This document shows positions 8,097 to 14,811 of a stretch of DNA of 32,950 bases, in pieces. Source of the DNA: JASGDC01 sp047608145 (GTDB taxonomy: Bacteria > Actinomycetota > Actinomycetes > Actinomycetales > Micrococcaceae); contig JASGDC010000017.1 in NCBI GenBank assembly GCA_047608145.1, forward strand, positions 1 to 32,950, in the 5' to 3' direction. Within the stretch, counting starts at the first letter, position 1; the number at the start of each line of letters is the position of its first letter. The notes under the pieces are model-generated. The model was not told the origin of the DNA. It saw only the letters and a list, made by a program, of their open reading frames with translations, and searched no databases. The position numbers were made by a program, and so were the translations under genes.

Positions 8097-8921
8097 ATGG
8101 GGAAAAAATTAGTTACTACAATGTTATTAGCTGGCGCGCTTACTGCGATTCCAGTAACAGCAAGTGCAGGTCAGGTATCTTTGTTCTCAAGTGATCCGCA
8201 GCCTACTGCTACAGCTCAACCAAGTGGCGGTGAAGATAACACTAAAGATGATGACAGTATTGATGCGCCAAAACCCAAGGATATTGCTCCAGTGAAAACT
8301 ATTACTGGTGTTGAGGTTTCTGATAAAACTATGTTTTTTCCATTAAGTGAATCTTCGCAAGGCATGAAAAAAACTGCGACATCTTCCTCAAGTAGTAGCT
8401 CATCGAGCTCTTCAGGTTCAAGTGACGACGCTTCTGCCGCTTTAAATACAGATAGTGATTTAAAGAATTTAACTTCTACAGAGAAGTTGGATATTAATCT
8501 AGATGCTTTCTCATCAATTTCCTCATATGTTAAATCTGACTTACCTTCCGTTACTGCGCAAATGAACGGCAGTACTGATGAAGATGTGATGAATGGCGCA
8601 CTTAAAGCTCGTCAAGCTGCAAAGTCTATTTTGGTGCAAAAAGGTCTTGATACGAAAGACGACAGTACACAATATGCATGTTTATATACTTTGTGGAATA
8701 ACGAGTCTAATTGGAATTACAAGATTGGCAATATGGAGGGCTCTGGTGCTTACGGTATTGCTCAGGCACTTCCAGCAGAGAAGTACGCGACTGAAGGCGA
8801 TGACTGGAAGACTAACTCAGTTACTCAGGTTAAATGGGGTATCGGATATATCCAAGAACGTTACAAGACACCTTGTGATGCATTAGAATTCTGGTATTCA
8901 CAATCTCCACACTGGTACTAG
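8097..8921 (+). CDS. Secreted lysozyme-like (transglycosylase) cell-wall protein
   Basis: A 274-residue secreted protein: signal peptide (residues 1-25, ending near ASAG), an acidic/proline linker, a run of about 13 serines (near residue 100), then a C-terminal catalytic-type domain. The last 85 residues, with YTLWNNESNWNYKIGN, SGAYGIAQALPAEKYA and TQVKWGIGYIQERY ending in HWY, match the lysozyme-like domain of actinobacterial and lactobacillar aggregation-promoting-factor-type proteins; the Glu in NNES is the likely catalytic acid. It would act on peptidoglycan outside the cell. The lipoprotein gene follows after nine bases. Ribosome-binding site is weak. Confidence 0.82.
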   Translation: MGKKLVTTMLLAGALTAIPVTASAGQVSLFSSDPQPTATAQPSGGEDNTKDDDSIDAPKPKDIAPVKTITGVEVSDKTMFFPLSESSQGMKKTATSSSSSSSSSSSGSSDDASAALNTDSDLKNLTSTEKLDINLDAFSSISSYVKSDLPSVTAQMNGSTDEDVMNGALKARQAAKSILVQKGLDTKDDSTQYACLYTLWNNESNWNYKIGNMEGSGAYGIAQALPAEKYATEGDDWKTNSVTQVKWGIGYIQERYKTPCDALEFWYSQSPHWY

Positions 8922-8930
8922 GATTTTCAG

Positions 8931-9386
8931 ATGCGATTAGCTAAAAAAGCTGCTATTGCGCTTAGTGCGACAAGTCTCTTGTTAACTTTAACTGGCTGTC
9001 AAGAAATTGACAAAGCTAACCCTATGAAGCAAAAGCCAGAAACTGGTGCACCACCAGCTGTGGTAACAAACGAAACTAGCCCTGAGCAAGCAAAGATAAG
9101 TTCTGTTAAAGATGCGTTGACTAAATTAACAAATCAAAACCAACGCCCGACTGAGCAACAATATCGTGATGCATTGACACCACTTGGTTTTAATAATGAC
9201 AATATTGAAGTGACTCAGATTGTTACCCCAACTGGTGAACTACCTGATACAGTGCAGATTGGTATTAAAGATGGTGCGCTTTGTATCGTTACTAATGCGA
9301 CCCAAGGTGTGATTAATCCAGTTGCAATGCCAGTGCTATCAAATGGTAAATGTTTTGTAGCGCGCTATGAAGAGAAAACTTCATAA
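8931..9386 (+). CDS. Small lipoprotein, possibly DUF6993-like
   Basis: A 151-residue protein with a basic start, hydrophobic h-region and lipobox LTGC (Cys about residue 23), so it should be lipidated and anchored outside the membrane. The mature part has a low-complexity linker, then a small domain with ALTPLGFNNDNIEVTQIV and IGIKDGALCIVTNATQG. This pattern resembles the actinobacterial DUF6993 lipoproteins, but that call rests on memory of the family. It is co-directional with and nine bases from the lysozyme-like gene, so the two probably form an envelope operon. Confidence 0.75.
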   Translation: MRLAKKAAIALSATSLLLTLTGCQEIDKANPMKQKPETGAPPAVVTNETSPEQAKISSVKDALTKLTNQNQRPTEQQYRDALTPLGFNNDNIEVTQIVTPTGELPDTVQIGIKDGALCIVTNATQGVINPVAMPVLSNGKCFVARYEEKTS

Positions 9387-9453
9387 TAGAAAATACTTTT
9401 ACTAAGCCACTTATCCGTTGAAACTAATATAATTTTGAGAGATACTTGTTTAT

Positions 9454-11136
9454 ATGGCTGAATATATTTATACAATGGCGCATGCGCGCAAAACTCATGG
9501 CGATAAGGTAATTCTAGATGATGTTTCTATGTCATTCTTACCTGGTGCCAAAATTGGTATGGTGGGACCTAACGGTGCCGGTAAATCTACTATTTTAAAG
9601 ATTATGGCTGGGCTTGATGAGCCTTCAAATGGTGAAGCATTTTTAACTCCTGGTTTTACTGTGGGTATTTTGTTGCAAGAACCGCCTCTTAATGAAGAGA
9701 AGACTGTACTTGGTAACGTCGAAGAAGGCGTTGGTGAGATTAAGCAAAAGCTTGATCGTTATAATGAAATTTCTGAAGAAATGGCTAATCCAGATGCTGA
9801 CTACGATAGTCTACTCGAAGAAATGGGAACCTTACAGGAAGCTATTGATACTGCAGATGCCTGGGATCTTGATTCTCAATTAGAGCAAGCAATGGATGCT
9901 TTGCGTTGTCCACCATCTGATGCTAATGTAAAAGTACTTTCTGGTGGTGAGCGTCGTCGTGTGGCTCTTTGTAAGTTGCTTCTACAAAAGCCAGATTTAC
10001 TACTTCTTGATGAACCTACTAACCACTTGGATGCAGAGAGTGTGCTTTGGCTAGAGCAGTTCTTAGCTACTTATCCAGGTGCAGTGGTTGCGGTTACCCA
10101 CGATAGGTATTTCCTTGATCATGTTGCTGGTTGGATTGCTGAAGTCGACCGTGGGCAGCTATACCCATATGAAGGTAACTATTCTACCTATCTAGAAAAG
10201 AAACAAGATCGTTTGGCAATTCAGGGCAAGAAAGATGCCAAAATGGCTAAGCGTCTTAAAGATGAATTAGAGTGGGTGCGTTCTTCTGCAAAAGGACGCC
10301 AGAGTAAATCTAAAGCTCGTTTGAATCGTTATGAAGAAATGGCTGCTGAAGCAGCAAAGACTAAGAAGTTAGACTTTGATGAAATTCAGATTCCGCCAGG
10401 TCCACGTTTAGGTAACGTAGTACTTGAGGCTGAAGATCTCAAAAAAGGTTTTGGCGATCGGACTCTTATCGATGGACTATCTTTTACGTTGCCTCGTAAC
10501 GGTATCGTAGGTGTAATTGGTCCTAATGGTGTTGGTAAATCAACATTGTTTAAGACTATTGTTGGTCTTGAAGAACTTGATGGTGGAGACCTAAAGATTG
10601 GCGAGACTGTAAAGATTTCTTATGTCGATCAAGGACGTTCTAATATTGATCCTGAAAAGACTGTTTGGGAAACAGTATCTGATGGTTTAGATTTCCTTGA
10701 TGTTGGTGGCGTAGAAATGTCATCTCGTGCTTATATTTCCGCTTTCGGTTTTAAGGGCCCTGATCAGCAAAAGAAGACTGGTGTGCTTTCTGGTGGTGAA
10801 CGCAACCGCCTAAACCTAGCGTTGACTCTAAAGCAAGGTGGAAACCTATTGCTATTGGATGAGCCTACTAACGATCTTGATGTAGAAACTCTGACAAGTT
10901 TGGAAAACGCATTACTAGAATTCCCTGGTTGTGCAGTGGTCGTATCCCATGACCGTTGGTTCTTAGACCGTATCGCAACTCATATTTTGGCTTATGAAGG
11001 CACTGCAGAAAAACCAGCTAATTGGTACTGGTTTGAAGGTAACTTCGAGGCTTATGAAAGCAATAAAGTAGAACGTCTTGGTCCAGAAGCAGCGCGTCCA
11101 CATCGTGTAACTCATAGGAAGCTGACTCGTGACTAA
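9454..11136 (+). CDS. ettA: Energy-dependent translational throttle protein EttA (ABC-F)
   Basis: A 560-residue soluble ABC-F ATPase with two nucleotide-binding domains. Domain 1 has Walker A GPNGAGKS (38-45), signature LSGGERRRVAL and DEPTNHLD. The linker carries the Lys/Arg-rich arm SSAKGRQSKSKARLNRYEEM. Domain 2 has GPNGVGKS, LSGGERNRLNLAL and DEPTNDLDVETL, with DTPTNDLDVETL-type ending seen in EttA. EttA binds the ribosomal E site and gates the first elongation steps according to the energy state. Length and motif order match EttA rather than resistance ABC-F proteins. The thioesterase start codon overlaps its last 8 bases. Confidence 0.95.
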   Translation: MAEYIYTMAHARKTHGDKVILDDVSMSFLPGAKIGMVGPNGAGKSTILKIMAGLDEPSNGEAFLTPGFTVGILLQEPPLNEEKTVLGNVEEGVGEIKQKLDRYNEISEEMANPDADYDSLLEEMGTLQEAIDTADAWDLDSQLEQAMDALRCPPSDANVKVLSGGERRRVALCKLLLQKPDLLLLDEPTNHLDAESVLWLEQFLATYPGAVVAVTHDRYFLDHVAGWIAEVDRGQLYPYEGNYSTYLEKKQDRLAIQGKKDAKMAKRLKDELEWVRSSAKGRQSKSKARLNRYEEMAAEAAKTKKLDFDEIQIPPGPRLGNVVLEAEDLKKGFGDRTLIDGLSFTLPRNGIVGVIGPNGVGKSTLFKTIVGLEELDGGDLKIGETVKISYVDQGRSNIDPEKTVWETVSDGLDFLDVGGVEMSSRAYISAFGFKGPDQQKKTGVLSGGERNRLNLALTLKQGGNLLLLDEPTNDLDVETLTSLENALLEFPGCAVVVSHDRWFLDRIATHILAYEGTAEKPANWYWFEGNFEAYESNKVERLGPEAARPHRVTHRKLTRD

Positions 11137-11605
11137 TAAAATAATTCCAGAAAATTCCGTAACTATCCCAATGCAAATGCGTTGGGGAGATATGGATGCT
11201 TATCATCATGCTAACAATGCAGTTTACTTAAAATACGTAGAGGAAGCTCGATTCCGTTGGCGTGACGGCATTGTCGGCGACGGTTTCGATGAAGCTTTCA
11301 AAGATTTATTGCCAGAAAATACGGCGATTGTAGCGGCTGGACACAAAATTGATTATGTGGCGCAGATGCAATACGGAGATGTAAAAGGGCAGATTCATGT
11401 ACATTTCTGGAACACGCGTTTGGGAAATTCTAGTGTTACTTCTGCGACAGTTATCACGGATACTTCTGATGAAACTGTATATGCAAAAGTATTAACTACT
11501 CTAGTGCAGTTTAACCAAGAGACTAATAAGCCAGAACCACTTACTGAACCGATGAAAGAATATCTTCAGAAATTCATGGGTAAAGAACCAGAATTCCATT
11601 CATAA
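11129..11605 (+). CDS. Acyl-CoA thioesterase, 4HBT hotdog fold
   Basis: A 158-residue single hotdog-fold protein. The N-terminal MRWGDMDAYHHANNAVYLKYVEEAR (split here around residues 17-41) is the 4HBT/YbgC-type signature with the catalytic Asp in WGDMDAYHH. It would hydrolyse acyl-CoA thioesters in the cytosol; the chain length cannot be read. It starts with GTG, overlapping the 3' end of ettA by 8 bases, an arrangement common in actinobacteria and pointing to coupled translation. It is followed after 5 bases by a conserved protein, so the three form an operon. Confidence 0.85.
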   Translation: MTNKIIPENSVTIPMQMRWGDMDAYHHANNAVYLKYVEEARFRWRDGIVGDGFDEAFKDLLPENTAIVAAGHKIDYVAQMQYGDVKGQIHVHFWNTRLGNSSVTSATVITDTSDETVYAKVLTTLVQFNQETNKPEPLTEPMKEYLQKFMGKEPEFHS

Positions 11606-11610
11606 CTCAG

Positions 11611-12264
11611 ATGGCAAAACCATTATTTCTTAAGGATTATTCAGTACTTTCTGATATCCGTAATTACGTGTCACGAATTCATCAGATTGATAATGAAGCT
11701 ACAGTTCGAGTTGTAGCTCAGGGTAAAGTGTTAGCTATCTATTGTGCACCACTTGCACATTTAACCAGCACTTTGCCAAATTTAATTGGTTTAAGAGTTT
11801 TTCAATTACGTGAACCAGACGATGTTGACCGTTTAGTTCCTGTTGCAGAGTTTTTAGACCGTATTATGCAACGTAACAATGCTAATTATGAATTGAAAGT
11901 GCCACCTCAGGATAGGGTAGCGGCATGGGCTGCTTTAGAACCTCCGCGAGCTGGTTGGGCTAAGAAAAATAGTATTTCTGCTACTCAATTACAAGAAATA
12001 TCAGCTGAAGGTGTTAATAAGATAGCTGAATCATTACCTGAAAACGCTGGTGCACCGATGATTAAGAATGCACGTGACTTAGTTTGGGGCACTTCAGTAA
12101 CTGCTAATAGTGAAAAAATGTATCAAGGAGTAGCTTTCTTGCTAGTCGCATTAGGTTTTTTGATCCAAGAAGGTGAAGCTGTTGTTTATGAAAACGTCAA
12201 TTGGTTACGGTATTCTACGCCACATGGACATGTACTGGTGACAGAAAGTAAACAGTTACTATAG
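11611..12264 (+). CDS. Conserved actinobacterial protein of unknown function
   Basis: A 217-residue soluble protein. Recognisable conserved blocks are EPPRAGWAKKNSISATQL (residues about 110-127), RDLVWGTSV and NWLRYSTPHGHVLV near the C-terminus. Proteins with these blocks commonly follow ettA and the thioesterase in Actinomyces-type genomes, but no function is assigned. No signal peptide is seen. It lies 5 bases after the thioesterase and 24 bases before the methyltransferase gene. Confidence 0.7.
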   Translation: MAKPLFLKDYSVLSDIRNYVSRIHQIDNEATVRVVAQGKVLAIYCAPLAHLTSTLPNLIGLRVFQLREPDDVDRLVPVAEFLDRIMQRNNANYELKVPPQDRVAAWAALEPPRAGWAKKNSISATQLQEISAEGVNKIAESLPENAGAPMIKNARDLVWGTSVTANSEKMYQGVAFLLVALGFLIQEGEAVVYENVNWLRYSTPHGHVLVTESKQLL

Positions 12265-12288
12265 TCTAGGCTATGAGATAGAGGCGCT

Positions 12289-13254
12289 ATGTCAGAAGTT
12301 TATCCGATACAATTTCGAGAACAGCAACGTTTTGGAGTTCCTGAAGGAGTTAGTGCTGACAATGTTTGGATTAATAAACTTATTTATGGTGACAATCTTA
12401 AAGTTTTACAGAAGTTAATTGGTTTAAAACAAGCTGGTTTGTTAAAGAATGGCGATGGTTCTGATGGCGTACGACTCATTTATATCGATCCACCTTTTGC
12501 AACTGGGAAAAAATTTGAATCTTTAAAAACAAAGCATAAAGCGTATCAGGATAAACTAACGGGGAAAGATTACCTTGAGTGGTTTAGAAAAAGACTAGTA
12601 TTACTCAAAGACTTATTAGCTGAAGATGGCTCTATTTATGTCCATCTTGATTATCGTAAAAGCCATTACGTGAAAGTGCTGATGGATGAGATTTTTGATG
12701 AAAATAATTTTGTTAATGAAATTATTTGGCATTACTATTCTGGTGGCGGTAGTAAAAAACAATTTTCTAAAAAGCATGACACAATTCTCCTGTATCAAAA
12801 AAGCAATAAGAGAACTTTTAATCTCCAATATGAAAAGAAGTACGTTCTAGGCAAAAAAGTTGGTATTGAAAAACTTAAGAAAGCAGATCGTGAGTGGCTC
12901 GAAGATGAGAATGGAGTCTACACTCATATTTTGATGCGTGATACCTGGTACATCCCAATAATTAACCCATTGAATAAGCAGGAGCGAGTGAATTACCCAA
13001 CCCAAAAGCCGGAGGCATTGTTAGAAAGGGTAATTAAAGCATCTTCAAATGAAGGAGATATCGTTTTAGATTGTTTTGGTGGCTCAGGAACTACAGCTGC
13101 AGTTGCGGAGAAACTTAAACGTCGTTGGATTTCTTGTGATATTGGGGAGTTATCGATTAAAACTCAACAAAAACGGCTATTGAATTTGAAGGATAATGAA
13201 ACAAAGACTTCAATTGAAGCAGCACCATTTATCTTATATAATTTAAATTTTTGA
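12289..13254 (+). CDS. Orphan DNA methyltransferase, beta class (type III Mod-like)
   Basis: A 321-residue AdoMet-dependent DNA amino-methyltransferase. Motif IV LIYIDPPFATGKKFES (about residues 64-79, DPPF) precedes motif I VLDCFGGSGTTAA (about 257-269), the beta-class order. The target-recognition region between them (about 145-235) is short, and the protein is much shorter than typical 500-700-residue Mod subunits. An NPLNKQERVNYPTQKPE stretch before motif I is the usual family block. No restriction (Res) gene is next to it. It could be a solitary regulatory methylase, a phage-type defence counter-measure or the leftover of a lost system. RBS GAGG sits before the ATG. Confidence 0.85.
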   Translation: MSEVYPIQFREQQRFGVPEGVSADNVWINKLIYGDNLKVLQKLIGLKQAGLLKNGDGSDGVRLIYIDPPFATGKKFESLKTKHKAYQDKLTGKDYLEWFRKRLVLLKDLLAEDGSIYVHLDYRKSHYVKVLMDEIFDENNFVNEIIWHYYSGGGSKKQFSKKHDTILLYQKSNKRTFNLQYEKKYVLGKKVGIEKLKKADREWLEDENGVYTHILMRDTWYIPIINPLNKQERVNYPTQKPEALLERVIKASSNEGDIVLDCFGGSGTTAAVAEKLKRRWISCDIGELSIKTQQKRLLNLKDNETKTSIEAAPFILYNLNF

Positions 13255-13467
13255 AGATAATTTATTAATTACTTCTTCGTTAAAAATAAAGAAAACGGTA
13301 CGAGTTTTTGGGTAAGGACTTAGTTCAGGGTTCTGACTCGAAGTAGTTAAGTAAAGGATATCGCTTTTAGTTAGGTCAAAGCTACTATTGTATTCTAGTA
13401 GAAAAGTTAACAGAAAAAGTTGCTTAACAGTTCGAACTATTAAGTAGCGAATAGTGATTTATTCATG
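13252..13467 (-). pseudogene. Antisense reading-frame remnant after the methyltransferase
   Basis: On the minus strand from about 13465 to 13252 an open frame reads about 65 residues, including DLTKSDILYLTTSSQNPELS (20 of them) and ending VINKLSSKI. It lacks an ATG in frame; an ATG at 13467 is out of frame by one and ends after MNKSLFAT. The protein-like composition suggests a decayed gene overlapping the end of the methyltransferase by a few bases. I do not recognise the family. Low confidence. Confidence 0.3.
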
Positions 13468-13734
13468 CAGATATTTGCTGATATTTTCAATGTAACTACT
13501 AAGCGAAATATTAATAATGATTCGGCTAGCCTAGGAGCTGCGATAAATACTGCTGTTGGACTTGGTATATATGATGACTATGATGAAGCTGTGGCTAATA
13601 TGGTCGAAGTTAGGGATAGTTTCAAACCAATTAAAGAAAATGTGCAGTTATATGCTAATTTGAATGCAATTTATAAAGATATCCCTCAACATTTAGATAA
13701 AATTTTGGAGCGAACACATGAAGTCCTTGCTTAG
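13465..13734 (+). pseudogene. FGGY carbohydrate-kinase C-terminal remnant
   Basis: The 89 codons read as the last part of a FGGY kinase (xylulokinase-like): MQIFADIFNVTTKRNINNDS, then SASLGAAINTAVGLGIYDDY, VEVRDSFKP and YANLNAIYKDI. FGGY kinases are about 500 residues and use this lobe to close the ATP site; the sugar-binding and phosphate-binding lobes are missing. Upstream in-frame sequence hits a stop within a few codons, so the 5' part was deleted. It abuts the antisense remnant, and both mark a recombination or deletion scar between the methyltransferase and the globin block. Confidence 0.75.
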
Positions 13735-13757
13735 AAGTATTTAAATTAAGATGAGAC

Positions 13758-13805
13758 TTTTAGTAATTGCCCACTTTCATTTAAGAAAGTGGGCAATTAC
13801 TAAAA
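13758..13805. terminator. 21-bp perfect hairpin
   Basis: A 21-bp stem (13758-13778 with 13785-13805) closes a 6-base loop; arms contain GTAATTGCCCACTTTC. It lies between the kinase remnant and glbO, where transcription converges, and is likely bidirectional. Confidence 0.75.
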
Positions 13806-13843
13806 TAGATAAGTAAAGTTAGCTATTTGCAAGTTAAAAATAA

Positions 13844-14227
13844 TTAATCTTCAAAAGTATTTACCATGGCATGTGCTGCATTATCAACATAGCTTAAGAA
13901 TTGGATTTCATAAATTGGGGCAAGTTTTTCAGTTTTGATGGCTGCATTCATGTGTTTTAACCACGCATCACGAGCAGCAGGGTTAACTTTGAATGGGGCA
14001 TGACGCATCCGTAGCCTTGGATGGCCTCGTTGCTCAGAGTAAGTAATAGGGCCACCCCAATATTGCTCTAAGAACATGGAAAGTCGTTTTTCAGCACCTT
14101 CAAAATCGCTATCAGGATACATTGGTGCAAGAATTGGATCTTCTTTTACAGCTTTATAAAAACGATGAGTGATGCTTTCAATCGTCTTTTTACCGCCAAT
14201 GTGTTTGTAGAAAGTATTATTTACCAT
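13844..14227 (-). CDS. glbO: Truncated haemoglobin, group II (TrHbO)
   Basis: A 127-residue 2-over-2 globin. Seen: GGKKTIESITHRFYKAVKED (B-helix with Tyr), the QYWGGP block, and LRMRHAPFKV with the proximal histidine. In actinobacteria TrHbO proteins bind oxygen, aid respiration or handle NO and peroxide. The start overlaps the mscS stop by 11 bases, with AAGGAAAC before the ATG. The order pepN, mscS, glbO forms one minus-strand operon. Confidence 0.9.
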   Translation of the reverse strand: MVNNTFYKHIGGKKTIESITHRFYKAVKEDPILAPMYPDSDFEGAEKRLSMFLEQYWGGPITYSEQRGHPRLRMRHAPFKVNPAARDAWLKHMNAAIKTEKLAPIYEIQFLSYVDNAAHAMVNTFED

Positions 14228-14807
14228 GAGTTTCCTTTTGTGAATGATTCCCGATTTGCATCATCTCGCCATTTCTAAGGTACCAAATTACCCCGTCATC
14301 ATCGACCAATTCAGTAGTGCGCAAATTTACTCGCAACACTGTGCCTTTAACATCTCCAACTTGTATATAGTCACCGATTCCAATTTGATCTTCGATGGTA
14401 ATGAAAATCCCTGATATGAAATCACGAATAAGTTGTTGGGTACCAAAACCGATTGCAACTCCAGCAATTGAAACACTAGCAAGTAGGGGAGCAAGTGATA
14501 AGTCTAATGCTACTGCCAAGAACCAAATTATGAATACAGCAATAATTAGTGAGGAAAAACTAGAAAGCAGTGAGCCAATAGTTTTGGCACGTTGCTCGCG
14601 ACGTTTAGGATTCATCACCACTCGAGCAACTGATGAAACAGCTTTACGCCTCATTAGCGGTAGCGGTATCTCACGCATCAAGTTTTTGACAATAAGGTTT
14701 TGGATGATGAACTGTAAGATAAACCAGATAATAATCGCACATAACAATACACCCAGCACCGCTAACGGTACTGGGGCATTGCTAAAGTATTGGTTAAGAT
14801 CACGCAT
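14217..14807 (-). CDS. MscS family mechanosensitive channel, short form
   Basis: A 196-residue membrane protein. Hydrophobic segments lie at about residues 14-38 and 86-108, followed by the pore-lining block APLLASVSIAGVAIGFG (about 105-121) and the MscS signature LIRDFISGIFITIEDQIGIG. The beta domain GDYIQVGDVKGTVLRVNLRT and VDDDGVIWYLRNGEMMQIGN is present. The usual alpha/beta C-terminal cage is absent: the protein stops at SQKETHGK, 11 bases into glbO. This may be a natural short variant or a truncation. It lies 4 bases after pepN. Confidence 0.85.
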   Translation of the reverse strand: MRDLNQYFSNAPVPLAVLGVLLCAIIIWFILQFIIQNLIVKNLMREIPLPLMRRKAVSSVARVVMNPKRREQRAKTIGSLLSSFSSLIIAVFIIWFLAVALDLSLAPLLASVSIAGVAIGFGTQQLIRDFISGIFITIEDQIGIGDYIQVGDVKGTVLRVNLRTTELVDDDGVIWYLRNGEMMQIGNHSQKETHGK

Positions 14808-14811
14808 AACT

